DNA from: Porticoccaceae bacterium
GTDB lineage: Bacteria > Pseudomonadota > Gammaproteobacteria > Pseudomonadales > Porticoccaceae
Direction: 5' to 3'
NCBI GenBank assembly: GCA_029248755.1
Contig: JAQWIR010000007.1
Location: 29,166 to 93,165, forward strand
Length of the DNA: 64,000 nucleotides
Shown: positions 29,689 through 39,398 of the stretch, in pieces
Numbering within the stretch: the first letter of the stretch is position 1
How the letters are laid out: each line of letters begins with the position of its first letter
Translations under genes and position numbers: made by a program
Notes under the pieces: generated by a model
The model's database searches: none
What the model saw: only the letters and a program-made list of their open reading frames with translations
Told to the model about the DNA's origin: nothing

Positions 29689-31200
29689 TTAACCGCCTGA
29701 ACCCACCTCAACACCTGTAATCAGTTCTTCAACTACCTTAGCTGAGCTTACAACACCAGGCAGGCCAGCACCAGGGTGAGTTCCCGCGCCAACAAAATAA
29801 AGATTTTTTAGACTATGGTGGCGATTGTGAAATCTAAACCATGCAGATTGGGTCAGTCGTGGTTCAATAGAAAATCCAGCACCATGCATAGATCGATAAT
29901 CATTGGCAAAGTCAGTGGGCGTCATCCAGAAGACTTCCTCTATAACAGAGGATAAATCCGGAAGTATTGATCCCTCAAGCGCCTCAATAATTCGATCACG
30001 CAACTTTGATCCTTCATCCTCCCAGTCGACATCACCCTGGAGATTGGGTACCGGGCAAAGCACATAAAATGATTCACAACCCTCGGGCGCAAAGCTTTTA
30101 TCTGTTGCTGTTGGGCGATGCAAATACAAAGAGAAGTCATCACTCATTTTTTTGCTATCAAAAATCTCTGATAGCAATTCCTTAAATCTAGGCCCCATCC
30201 AAATGCTGTGATGGGCGACATCTGGATAGAGTTTTTTGGTGCCAAAATAAAGAACATACAGGCCCATACTGTAGCGTTTTTTAATGCTGGGCATTTTGCT
30301 CTTTTTGCTCGGAATTAGGTGTTTGTAGCAGGTTTCCGGATCACCACCGAAAACAACTATATCAGCATCCAAGGTTTTTCCATCCGCCATACGAACACCA
30401 GTGGCGAGATTTTTTTGCGTAAGAATTTCATCTACATCGGCATTAAGTACAATCTCAATACCCTGGCGTTCCATTAAAGCGCCCAGTTCTTGAACCAGCT
30501 TGCCAGTACCACCCATGCAAAAGAAAACACCCCAGCGACGCTCTAAATAATGTATTAGGGTGTAAATCGCCGTTGTTTTAAATGGATTACCACCCACTAA
30601 AAGGGGATGAATTGAAAAGGCTTGCTGAATTTTTGGGTGTTTTAAATAACGGCCGACTAACTGGGACACTGTCTTATAACATTTAAGAGTGAGAAGGGCT
30701 GGAATCTGCTTAATCATCAACCACAAACTATTAAATGGTCGATGGACCAGCTTTTTAAAACCAATATCGTACACTTTTTTCGATTGGTCCAATAATTTGA
30801 GATAGCCATCAGCATCAGCTGGGCTAAATCGACGAATCTCATCTAATGTGTCTTCAACCGAAGCGCGGTAATCAAATTGACTACCGTCGGTAAAATGAAA
30901 ACGATAAAAAGGGTCGAGTGGAACAAAATCCAGATGATCCTCAAGCTTCTCATCAAACAGCTCAAATAATTCATCAAAAAGAAAAGGTGCAGTAATTACT
31001 GTTGGCCCGGCATCATGTTTATAACCGCCGCGATTAAAAACCTGAGCCCTACCGCCAAGGCTACCCAGTCTTTCCATTAATGTAACGCGATAACCCAGAG
31101 CTCTTAATCTTAAGGCTGTTGCTATTCCTGAAAATCCTGCACCAATAACGACTGCATGCTGATTATTGCCCTTAGGCGACGTGGTTATGCTATGCGGCAT
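29689..31200 (-). CDS. crtI: Phytoene desaturase
   Basis: VVIGAGFSGIATALRLRALGYRVTLMERLGSLGGRA; YFVGAGTHPGAGLPGVVSSAKV. Start set at the ATG ending at 31200 (MPHSITT), not the ORF-track start at 31308. Confidence 0.95.
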   Translation of the reverse strand: MPHSITTSPKGNNQHAVVIGAGFSGIATALRLRALGYRVTLMERLGSLGGRAQVFNRGGYKHDAGPTVITAPFLFDELFELFDEKLEDHLDFVPLDPFYRFHFTDGSQFDYRASVEDTLDEIRRFSPADADGYLKLLDQSKKVYDIGFKKLVHRPFNSLWLMIKQIPALLTLKCYKTVSQLVGRYLKHPKIQQAFSIHPLLVGGNPFKTTAIYTLIHYLERRWGVFFCMGGTGKLVQELGALMERQGIEIVLNADVDEILTQKNLATGVRMADGKTLDADIVVFGGDPETCYKHLIPSKKSKMPSIKKRYSMGLYVLYFGTKKLYPDVAHHSIWMGPRFKELLSEIFDSKKMSDDFSLYLHRPTATDKSFAPEGCESFYVLCPVPNLQGDVDWEDEGSKLRDRIIEALEGSILPDLSSVIEEVFWMTPTDFANDYRSMHGAGFSIEPRLTQSAWFRFHNRHHSLKNLYFVGAGTHPGAGLPGVVSSAKVVEELITGVEVGSGG

Positions 31201-32159
31201 TGGCTTTTTACCAAGGTAGTTTTCTTCACTGAATTCACTAAATCTGAAGTCACAGATTGCAGAGCAGGAGGAAGTGTTAAAATTAGCGCCTCTGCTTGCA
31301 TCAACCATTGGTCGACTAGTTCATTAGCTTGAGAAATAACCACACTTGAGGCAATCCGTTGCTGCCAATGAGATAGACGATCGGTATTATCGGAAGCGTA
31401 CCACCGATGGAAATCCTCTCGTCCTAATCCTTGTTTTGCAAATAAACTCACTACTAAATTTGGTTTGCGTCCATCCAGATCGCTGGATCTATGACTTGAA
31501 GGGATAATATCGTCTATATCATTATATCCCTGATAAGCTAAACCACAGAGACCCACTAATTGGTCTAGTTGGGTTATCCAGCGATTATTATTTTGCGAGT
31601 CAATTAAACCAGCAGCCATTGCTGCTCCCTTGATAGGTGCAACTAAAAGCGGTGCGGTTTTACCTTTGGCAATACGTTGCCACTCCTCTAAATCAGCACA
31701 TTGACGCTGACTGATATCAGAAATTTGTCCATTGCAGGTTTCCTGCATTGCCTGAGCGAGTAAAGCGGTTAATTGACCGCCCACTTGAGTGTTTCTTGCA
31801 GCGAGCTCAAAGGCTTTTGCTACCATCCAATCGCCAAGGCAAAGGGCCATATCAGAGCCGAAAAAGTGATTGATACTTTTCTGGCCGCGGCGATGGGTAC
31901 TGGCATCGCTTATATCATCATGTATAAGTGATGCATTGTGCAGCAGCTCACAAGCTGCCGCCCAGTTTAAATTATCTAAATGATTAATTTGCAGAGCAAT
32001 ACCGCTAGACAGTGCTAGCTGTGCTCTGAAAGATTTTCCGGGATTTTTAAAGTGATACTTGGCTGCAACAGTCAGACTACTGTTGTCCTGCGGTAACTCT
32101 GCTTTGTACAGAGTATCTAATTGAGATAGCCACTCTTGTTGAACTGAGCTCGAGGCCAT
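31185..32159 (-). CDS. crtE: Geranylgeranyl diphosphate synthase (polyprenyl synthetase)
   Basis: ELLHNASLIHDDISDASTHRRG (first DDxxD-type motif) and GYNDIDDIIPS. Confidence 0.93.
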   Translation of the reverse strand: MASSSVQQEWLSQLDTLYKAELPQDNSSLTVAAKYHFKNPGKSFRAQLALSSGIALQINHLDNLNWAAACELLHNASLIHDDISDASTHRRGQKSINHFFGSDMALCLGDWMVAKAFELAARNTQVGGQLTALLAQAMQETCNGQISDISQRQCADLEEWQRIAKGKTAPLLVAPIKGAAMAAGLIDSQNNNRWITQLDQLVGLCGLAYQGYNDIDDIIPSSHRSSDLDGRKPNLVVSLFAKQGLGREDFHRWYASDNTDRLSHWQQRIASSVVISQANELVDQWLMQAEALILTLPPALQSVTSDLVNSVKKTTLVKSQCRIA

Positions 32160-32225
32160 TGGTCAAACCCTCGTTAATCATAACTTGATAGTTACTTGTT
32201 TTTGTTTTTTATATTTTTTGAGAAA

Positions 32226-32251
32226 GAGAGAGCCAGAAATCTGACTCTCTC
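32226..32251 (-). terminator. Stable hairpin between proteorhodopsin and crtE (weak terminator or mRNA stabiliser)
   Basis: On minus strand GAGAGAGTCAG-ATTT-CTGGCTCTCTC, 11 bp with one G-U, but no clean U-tract afterwards. Confidence 0.5.
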
Positions 32252-32269
32252 ATACTTCTCAACAGTAGA

Positions 32270-32959
32270 TTATTCTGAATCAGCTACTGCTGCTGACCAA
32301 ATTACAACACCGAAGGCGATTTTGTTCCAAAAATCAGCTAGGTTGTAAATAATGTTCATTGTGCCTGCATCTGCACCACCACCTAGATAGCCTAGGAAAT
32401 AACCTAGTGGATAGATAGCCCAACCAAAAGTCACTAGCAATGTCATGGTCTTGTAAGCCTTTTGTACATTGGCATTTGCAAGACTAGCATTAACCTGACT
32501 TGCTTCACCTTTAATAATGTACCAAATAACATAGAACCAAGATGCCATTGATAGAATGAAGGCCGTACCTACGCCCATAATTCCAGTTTCTCCTGCATAA
32601 CCGAATAACAACATTGCTGTTGAACCGATTAGAAGATTCCAGAATACGCGTCCAGGTACTTTACCTACTGCTGACATGATTAGATAGAATTCAACCATCA
32701 AGAGTGGCACTGTTAGTAGCCAGTCAATATAGCGAAACTCTGTTGGAGATGTTCCTGATGCAACCCACACATCACGCATATAGAAATAGTGAACTGCTGC
32801 TATAAGCGTAACTAAACCTGACACTGTCAATGACGTTTTCCATTTACCTGAAACGCGATCACGCTCCAAGAAGAAAAAAGCAGTTGCAGCGACAAGCGCC
32901 ATAGATATTAACCAAAAAGACATTCCGACATAATCGCCGGATACTAAATTGTTAGTCAT
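32270..32959 (-). CDS. Proteorhodopsin, light-driven proton pump, predicted green-tuned
   Basis: RYIDWLLTVPLLMVEFYLI gives D97/T101/E108 (DTE) and L at position 105 (green); retinal lysine in NLADFWNKIAFG; H75 in VHYFYMRDVW. Confidence 0.97.
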   Translation of the reverse strand: MTNNLVSGDYVGMSFWLISMALVAATAFFFLERDRVSGKWKTSLTVSGLVTLIAAVHYFYMRDVWVASGTSPTEFRYIDWLLTVPLLMVEFYLIMSAVGKVPGRVFWNLLIGSTAMLLFGYAGETGIMGVGTAFILSMASWFYVIWYIIKGEASQVNASLANANVQKAYKTMTLLVTFGWAIYPLGYFLGYLGGGADAGTMNIIYNLADFWNKIAFGVVIWSAAVADSE

Positions 32960-33313
32960 GTGTAACCCCTACATAAATCGAGCTTTATTTTTATCGTATC
33001 AACCTAATTAAATGAAGAGAATTAAGTGATACACCCAGTATTTCTGTTCTAGATATTTGTTATTTTTAATCTAGAGCGCTTACATTATCCTTTTTTTTTG
33101 CCAAGGACAACCCATTGTTAGTGCTTTAAACTTAGTATACCTAACGATAGTGATAATTATTCGTTGCAAAATTCAATATGGATTAATTTTCTCTACATGG
33201 TGTTGATAGCAAAAAAATAATAACTTATCCCTAAAAAAAATAAACAACTAATACCCTATAATTAGCGTATATTTGGTTGTGATGTACTAAAAGAACTAGG
33301 GGTTGATACAACA

Positions 33314-34558
33314 ATGAAGAGTAATAAGCTAATACCATTTCCATTCATTATCTGGGCTTTATTGTTAGCTACTACGGCCATTATTGCTAGTAATAAAGCT
33401 AGCGGAATTAGTGTTTCAGCCGCATATCCGGAAAAAAATTGGTCACTAATATCAGCTGAAAATATAGATTTAGATCCCTTAAAAATAAAACACCTATTTA
33501 ATTTGTCGTTTCAGGACCAATCAACTCAAGGTGCAGCCCTTTTCGTAAAGGGTAGACTAGTGTATGAGCAATATGCCGATGGATTTAATAAAGATAGTTT
33601 GGCAACCTCTTGGTCAATGGCAAAAAGTTTTTACGCAGCCCTGATTGGAATTTCTATCGATCGAGGCGAAATTAATAGTCTTGATGACAAAGTTAGCCAA
33701 TATCTAGATTATTTTCAAGATGACCGACGCGAAATAACTATTAGGCAATTACTGAATATGTCCAGTGGTCTTGAAATGCCAGCCGATGAACATGAGAAGA
33801 TGTTCTTCACAAAAAATCATTTAGCCTATGCTAAAAAGGTTGAACTGGAGACAGAGCCGGGTGAAAGGTTCGAATACAACAATGTAAATTCAATGTTATT
33901 GGCAGATATTCTGTTTCGGGCGACTGGTGTTCGAGCCGATAAACTACTAAAAGATAGAATACTAAAAAGAATTGGTATGGATAATGTCACCCTATGGAAA
34001 GATCCAGCTAATAACCCGCTTTCCTACTGCTGCATTGATACTACTGTAAGGCAATATGCTAGATTTGGATTGCTGTTTGCACGAGGCGGAAAATGGCAAG
34101 ATCAACAAATAGTGCCGAGTAAATTTATCGACCAAACGTTTCAACTTAGGAGAAGTGATTTAGCTGATAACGTACAAATTCAGCGAGGCTACTCTTTGCA
34201 CTGGTGGATTTCTCGTTACCAAAAAGAGGCAAAAATATTTAGCGCCAAGGGCAAATTTGGCCAACGCATTTTTGTGGACCCTGAAAATGATATGGTGTTT
34301 GTTAGGGTGACTAAATACCACTCAACTGGCGGTGACGTTATTGATTGGGGGCCATTAAGGTTTTTTAATCAGTTAGGTAGCGTAAAATTTCGCAGAAAAT
34401 TAGCCAGCATTCTTGGGCATATTGGATTGATTAATATCCATAGCAGTGTACGTGCACCCATGACCTTTGACGATGGGATATCTAACGAATTCTTAAGCAA
34501 TTATGACTCTATCATTGATGCTCTGGCAGCACTTAATAGCCCAAAGTCGAAAATTTAA
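33314..34558 (+). CDS. Serine hydrolase, beta-lactamase/class C type
   Basis: SxxK in SWSMAKSFYAALIG; YNN motif (FEYNNVNSMLL). Confidence 0.87.
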   Translation: MKSNKLIPFPFIIWALLLATTAIIASNKASGISVSAAYPEKNWSLISAENIDLDPLKIKHLFNLSFQDQSTQGAALFVKGRLVYEQYADGFNKDSLATSWSMAKSFYAALIGISIDRGEINSLDDKVSQYLDYFQDDRREITIRQLLNMSSGLEMPADEHEKMFFTKNHLAYAKKVELETEPGERFEYNNVNSMLLADILFRATGVRADKLLKDRILKRIGMDNVTLWKDPANNPLSYCCIDTTVRQYARFGLLFARGGKWQDQQIVPSKFIDQTFQLRRSDLADNVQIQRGYSLHWWISRYQKEAKIFSAKGKFGQRIFVDPENDMVFVRVTKYHSTGGDVIDWGPLRFFNQLGSVKFRRKLASILGHIGLINIHSSVRAPMTFDDGISNEFLSNYDSIIDALAALNSPKSKI

Positions 34559-36111
34559 AGGTGTTCTAAGTTCTCAATACAGTAATCACCACGTTGTAGT
34601 ATTTGCTGTTTTATTTCAGGCTGCATTCTATCCCAGCTTCTATAAGCCATGGCTGTTCTGGGGTTATTCTTGAATCGCCCGCTATGTGACATCATAAAAC
34701 GCCAATACAAACTATTGAATGGACAAGCATCTTCACTGGCGCGTTCTTTTACTTTGTAGTCACATTTGGGGCAGTAGTCGCTCATCTTATTAATGTAACT
34801 GCCACTGGCTGCATAGGGTTTTGTAGCGATTAGGCCGCCATCTGCAAATTGACTCATACCGCGCGTATTGGGCATCTCAACCCACTCAATAGCATCTATA
34901 TAAATGCCAAGATACCAATCTTCTAATTGATCAGGGTCAATACCAGCCAGCATGGCAAAGTTACCAGTGACCATTAATCGCTGAATATGGTGAGCATAGG
35001 CATAATCCAAAGACTGTTCTACCGCGTGTTTAACGCAGCTCATCTTGGTATCGCCAGTCCAAAAATAATCTGGCAATGGGTTGGTGGCTTCAAGATGGTT
35101 AAGATCTTTATATTCCGGCATATTGACCCAATAAACCCCGCGCACATACTCCCTCCAGCCAATAATTTGACGAACAAAGCCTTCAATTTGCGCCAGTTCA
35201 ATGGAGCTATCTGCACTATAAAACCTATCGAGTGCAGCTTGTACAACCTCAGATGGATGCAAAATTTTAGAATTAAGTGCAAATGAAATTCTTGCATGAT
35301 AAAGGCTCCATCGCTGTTTTCCTTGATGGGTCATGGCATCCTGAAAGCGACCGAATAAAGGTAGGCAATACGTGCAGAAGAAATCCAAAAGCTCGAGCGC
35401 CTGCTGTCGATTAACGGGCCAGATTAAATGCGACGAAATATTTCCTATAGTTTTAATATTATGGCGTTTTATTCGATCTAGCAGGTCAGAAATATCATTA
35501 CTGAATAACAGCGGCTCGGGAATGTCTTCAAGATCACCCGGCTTAAGTTTTTGTCGATTTTCGGAATCAAAATTCCATCGCCCATCCATAGGTTGATCGC
35601 CATCCATTAAAATATGAAAACGTTTGCGCATTTTGCGATAAAACGATTCCATACGATTATGTTTTTTAGGATTAAGATACTGCTTTAATTCTTCATTAGT
35701 TAATAAAAAATGCTCTGAATCGTGACAAGAGACACTAATTTCTGAATCTAGATCAAGTGATTGAAGTTGTTGTGACAACCTATACTCATCAGGCTGTTGG
35801 TATTCAAAAGTGCTAATACTATACTTATTCGTTAAGTGATTAATTAGCCCATTAAGATCCGAAAACTCGACTGTTTCATCAAGCGTGAGATGCAAAACCT
35901 GATGATCGTCAGCTTTAAGGTGGTCTGCAAAAGCTGCCATTGCAGCAAAAAACCCACATATTTTTTGAATATGGTGGCGTACATAGTTAGTTTCTTGATG
36001 CAGTTCAGCCAGTACATAAAGAACTGATGAATCTTGAGTGCTATACCATGAATGATTGTGGTTTAGTTGATCGCCTAAAATTAGACGCAGGGTTTTGAAG
36101 CTATCACTCAT
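34555..36111 (-). CDS. Cryptochrome/photolyase, FeS-BCP/CryPro type (PhrB-like)
   Basis: LRLILGDQLNHNHSW; MVTGNFAMLAGIDPDQLEDWYLGIYIDAIEWVEMPNTRGMSQFADGG; Fe-S cysteines in DYCPKCDYKVKERASEDACPFNSLYW and SCVKHAVE. Confidence 0.93.
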   Translation of the reverse strand: MSDSFKTLRLILGDQLNHNHSWYSTQDSSVLYVLAELHQETNYVRHHIQKICGFFAAMAAFADHLKADDHQVLHLTLDETVEFSDLNGLINHLTNKYSISTFEYQQPDEYRLSQQLQSLDLDSEISVSCHDSEHFLLTNEELKQYLNPKKHNRMESFYRKMRKRFHILMDGDQPMDGRWNFDSENRQKLKPGDLEDIPEPLLFSNDISDLLDRIKRHNIKTIGNISSHLIWPVNRQQALELLDFFCTYCLPLFGRFQDAMTHQGKQRWSLYHARISFALNSKILHPSEVVQAALDRFYSADSSIELAQIEGFVRQIIGWREYVRGVYWVNMPEYKDLNHLEATNPLPDYFWTGDTKMSCVKHAVEQSLDYAYAHHIQRLMVTGNFAMLAGIDPDQLEDWYLGIYIDAIEWVEMPNTRGMSQFADGGLIATKPYAASGSYINKMSDYCPKCDYKVKERASEDACPFNSLYWRFMMSHSGRFKNNPRTAMAYRSWDRMQPEIKQQILQRGDYCIENLEHL

Positions 36112-37433
36112 GTTGAAGCCCCTGGCATGATTGGCCAGTCAGAGGGGTCTGTTGAATCCAAAGCTAAATCATCGCAGTGACCTTGCCAGCGATCGATAAA
36201 TTGATGCTCAGAATCATATATTTGAGTCTGTTTTTTAAGATCAAACTGTCTATGACCCCTAGGGTCAGCGCCTACACCGGCTAAATATTGCCAGTTACCC
36301 CAATTAGAGCCAAGATCAAAATCAATTAGCTGTTGTTCCATATAGGCAGCGCCATAACGCCAGTCCAATGATAACTCATGAACAAAGCAGCTGGCCACCA
36401 GTTGCCTTCCTCTATTAGACATATAACCGGTAGCATTAAGTTGCTTCATACAGGCATTAACAATCGGGTAAGGGGTATTACCTTGGCACCATTTTTGGAA
36501 GCGTTCAGGGTAAAAACTAGTATTGGGCGCCTGATCTTTAATCCCGGAAAACTCAGTCATCTTCTTAGCAAAATGCTCGCCATACCACTGAAAATACTCT
36601 CTCCATAATAATTCAAAATAAATCCAATAAGTTGAATCATTAGCAATTACCTCTGATTCATATTGTTTAAGCCTTTGAACTATGCGGCGAACCGAAAGAC
36701 ATCCTGAGGCCAACCATGGACTAAATTTGGTTGAATAATCCATACCATCGAGGCCATTGCGAGTTTGTTTGTAAGTGCTGGCAAAAGACGTTTGAAAATA
36801 CTGTTCCAAATGAAAACTGCCGGCAGTTTGCCCGCCAACAAAATCCATTTGAGCTGGACCCTCTATTTTGCAAAAAGGTCGCGGCCACTCAATTGGATCA
36901 ATAATAGGGGGTGGAAGTGTTTCAACGGCTGACTGTGGGGCTAATATCTCAATTTTTTCGACTTTACGTCTGAATTTAGAAAAACTGGCCGGCAAAGTAC
37001 CCAGATCAAATGGAAACTGTTGCTCATTAAATAATCGGTTCCCCCCAGTTTCACAAAATTCTACAGCTGGGTATTGTATAGTCAAAAAATCCCAACTTTT
37101 GCTATCAAGAGTGTGCTGACCCTGACTTCGAAAAACATGGGTGATGCCATAATTCTCAATAATCTGTGACAGATTTTTCTCAGGCTGTTGGCAAATAATG
37201 ATGTGCTGACCTAAGGGTGCGAGGGTGTCATGCAAGTCTCTTAGACTATTATTTAAAAATTGTTGTCGGTTAACAGATATTGACGGGCCAATTTGAAAGC
37301 TCAAAAGTCTTTCAGAATCCTCTGGGCAATACACCAATGTGAGCTGGTCCATTAAAGTTGCTGCCTGTGTAAGCGCTCGATTATCATCTAAACGCAGATC
37401 GGTGGTAAACCAGAAGATACCTTTTTTAAGCAT
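36108..37433 (-). CDS. DASH family cryptochrome
   Basis: GIFWFTTDLRLDDNRAL; SRPFCK... FELLWREYFQWYG; YMSNRGRQLVASCFVHELSLDWRYGAAYMEQQLIDFDLGSNWGNWQYLAGVGADPRG. Confidence 0.93.
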   Translation of the reverse strand: MLKKGIFWFTTDLRLDDNRALTQAATLMDQLTLVYCPEDSERLLSFQIGPSISVNRQQFLNNSLRDLHDTLAPLGQHIIICQQPEKNLSQIIENYGITHVFRSQGQHTLDSKSWDFLTIQYPAVEFCETGGNRLFNEQQFPFDLGTLPASFSKFRRKVEKIEILAPQSAVETLPPPIIDPIEWPRPFCKIEGPAQMDFVGGQTAGSFHLEQYFQTSFASTYKQTRNGLDGMDYSTKFSPWLASGCLSVRRIVQRLKQYESEVIANDSTYWIYFELLWREYFQWYGEHFAKKMTEFSGIKDQAPNTSFYPERFQKWCQGNTPYPIVNACMKQLNATGYMSNRGRQLVASCFVHELSLDWRYGAAYMEQQLIDFDLGSNWGNWQYLAGVGADPRGHRQFDLKKQTQIYDSEHQFIDRWQGHCDDLALDSTDPSDWPIMPGAST

Positions 37434-37589
37434 ACAAGCCTCAGATTGTTAATTCTAAATAAAATTACGTCACCTCGGGGTGGATGGATTTAAATGGATG
37501 GTTTGCGATCAAACCAAACTAGCGGCTAAATCGTAAGTTATCATATTCAACGGCAACACTGTTACATTGCTTTTATTAGGGAAATATCC

Positions 37590-38105
37590 ATGACTACAAA
37601 TAATCCAAATTCCTCACAGTCTGGCAAATCACATCTCACCATCTGGTTGGGATACCTGGGTTTAATTCCTTTCATTATTCCTTTGTGGCAAATGGTTGCG
37701 TCAGTAGAGCAAGGCATAGGTGTTCATGGTGCCTCATTGTTTGGTTTGTATGCACCCTACGTTTTTATTTCATATAGTGCCATTATATTAAGCTTTCTTG
37801 GTGGTATCTTATGGTCAAAAGGAAGATTTAAAGATCCGGAGAAAGTGTCTAAACCGGCAGTTGTGTTTAGTAACATTATGGCGTTATCTGCATGGGCTAG
37901 TTTAATTCTAATTAATTTTTCTTCTATGCTAACCATGTTTGCTTTGGCACTCTTGCTTTGCGGATATGGGAGTCTTCTCTTAGCTGAGAGAGCTCTCGAT
38001 ATGGAGTCTCAGGATAAATCCTATTGGCGTATGAGGCTTGTACTTACTACGATAGTGATTGTTGCCCATAGTCTTGTTTTAGCCTTTCTTATTCGGGAGT
38101 TTTAA
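37590..38105 (+). CDS. DUF3429-type membrane protein
   Basis: Multi-TM, WLGYLGLIPFIIPLW ... YAPYVFISYSAIILSFLGGILWS. Confidence 0.8.
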   Translation: MTTNNPNSSQSGKSHLTIWLGYLGLIPFIIPLWQMVASVEQGIGVHGASLFGLYAPYVFISYSAIILSFLGGILWSKGRFKDPEKVSKPAVVFSNIMALSAWASLILINFSSMLTMFALALLLCGYGSLLLAERALDMESQDKSYWRMRLVLTTIVIVAHSLVLAFLIREF

Positions 38106-38109
38106 TACT

Positions 38110-38508
38110 ATGGCAGAACTAAAAATTTTTTATGATGGTGGTTGTCCGCTGTGTCTTTCAGAAATGAAACACCTAATGAAATTGGATCAACAGCAAAAAA
38201 TAGATTTAGTGGATATAAATCAAGAAAGCTTTCAGGCCAAGTACCCAGATATAAATCGTGAAAAAGCAGATCGTATACTTCATGGGCAGCTTGCAAATGG
38301 AAACATATTGCTGGGTTTAGATGTAACCCACAAAGCATGGAGTTTAGTTGGAAAAGGTAAGTGGATAGCTATTATTCGCTGGCCGATTATCCGCATTTTC
38401 GCAGACTTTGCATACCTCCAGTTTGCTCGCCATCGCCACTTCTTATCACGTCTATTGACGGGTAAAGAACGCTGTGAATCATGTAGTTTAGAGAGGAAAA
38501 AATGCTAG
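38110..38508 (+). CDS. DUF393 / thiol-disulfide oxidoreductase DCC family
   Basis: IFYDGGCPLCLSEM (DxxCPxC), VDINQESFQAKYPDI. Confidence 0.88.
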   Translation: MAELKIFYDGGCPLCLSEMKHLMKLDQQQKIDLVDINQESFQAKYPDINREKADRILHGQLANGNILLGLDVTHKAWSLVGKGKWIAIIRWPIIRIFADFAYLQFARHRHFLSRLLTGKERCESCSLERKKC

Positions 38509-39230
38509 ATAATTCAGCCAATGCTATGGTGCTAGGTGCCGGTGGAGCAATAGGTCAGGCAATCGTTAAAAACCTACTCGAAGATCAGCGAATTGCACAG
38601 GTAGTTGCAGTGAGTCGTTCCAGTACCAAAATTCAGCATCCGCGATTAAACTGGATTCAAACTCAATATGACGAAAATTCTATGGCAGGGGTTACCGAAA
38701 GCCTAAGTGATCTTAGTGGAAGTTTTGTAAAAGTAAGTATCTGTCACGGTATATTGCATGATGATCATATGTTTCCCGAAAAGCGCATGGAAGATATGAG
38801 TGTCGAAATGCTACAGGCAATATTCCATGCTAATACAGTTGTGCCCTCATTGTGGTTAAAGCTTTTAAGAAAAATACTTACCGGACCCAATCCTTGTAAA
38901 GTAGCCTGTTTTAGCGCCAGAGTAGGAAGCACCGGGGATAATCGATTGGGCGGTTGGTACAGTTATCGAGCATCAAAAGCAGCGCTTAACAGTTTGATGA
39001 AAACATTTTCAATTGAATATGCCCGTCGTGCAAAAAATGTAAAGCTGATTGCTTTTCATCCTGGCACCGTCAATTCAGCGATGTCTAAGCCCTTTCATGC
39101 CACAGTGCCAGAGGGGAAACTATTTGAGCCTAAATTTGTTGCCGAATGCTTATCTGAAGTGATGGATAAAATGGATATCGATGGCCAGTTATCCTATGTA
39201 GATTATGCTGGAAAGCCCATCCCTTGGTAG
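38502..39230 (+). CDS. Short-chain dehydrogenase/reductase (CsgA-like)
   Basis: VLGAGGAIGQAIV, ARVGSTGDNRLGGWYSYRASKAALN (YxxxK), FHPGTV. Confidence 0.88.
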   Translation: MLDNSANAMVLGAGGAIGQAIVKNLLEDQRIAQVVAVSRSSTKIQHPRLNWIQTQYDENSMAGVTESLSDLSGSFVKVSICHGILHDDHMFPEKRMEDMSVEMLQAIFHANTVVPSLWLKLLRKILTGPNPCKVACFSARVGSTGDNRLGGWYSYRASKAALNSLMKTFSIEYARRAKNVKLIAFHPGTVNSAMSKPFHATVPEGKLFEPKFVAECLSEVMDKMDIDGQLSYVDYAGKPIPW

Positions 39231-39398
39231 TAACTTTAAGCGTGACAATAGGCTTAGCCTGGGATTGAAAAAAAATAAACAAAGCTAGATGAAAATCAAT
39301 GCTTTTCTCTGTTAGAACAAGACAGAATAATGTAAAATGTGTGGCATAATTTAGCACGCCTTTTAATACTCAAAATACTATTTAGGAAACGCCAAAAA

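Noticed and set aside
31201-31308. 36-codon N-terminal extension of crtI in the ORF track
   Set aside because: It overlaps the crtE C-terminus out of frame; the dinucleotide-binding domain starts just after MPHSITT, so the ATG at 31200 is the likely start.
37506-37541. GATCAAAC...CGTAAGTT upstream of DUF3429/photolyases as an ECF11 promoter
   Set aside because: The spacing is about 4 nt longer than in the candidate rpoE self promoter and the -35 is imperfect.
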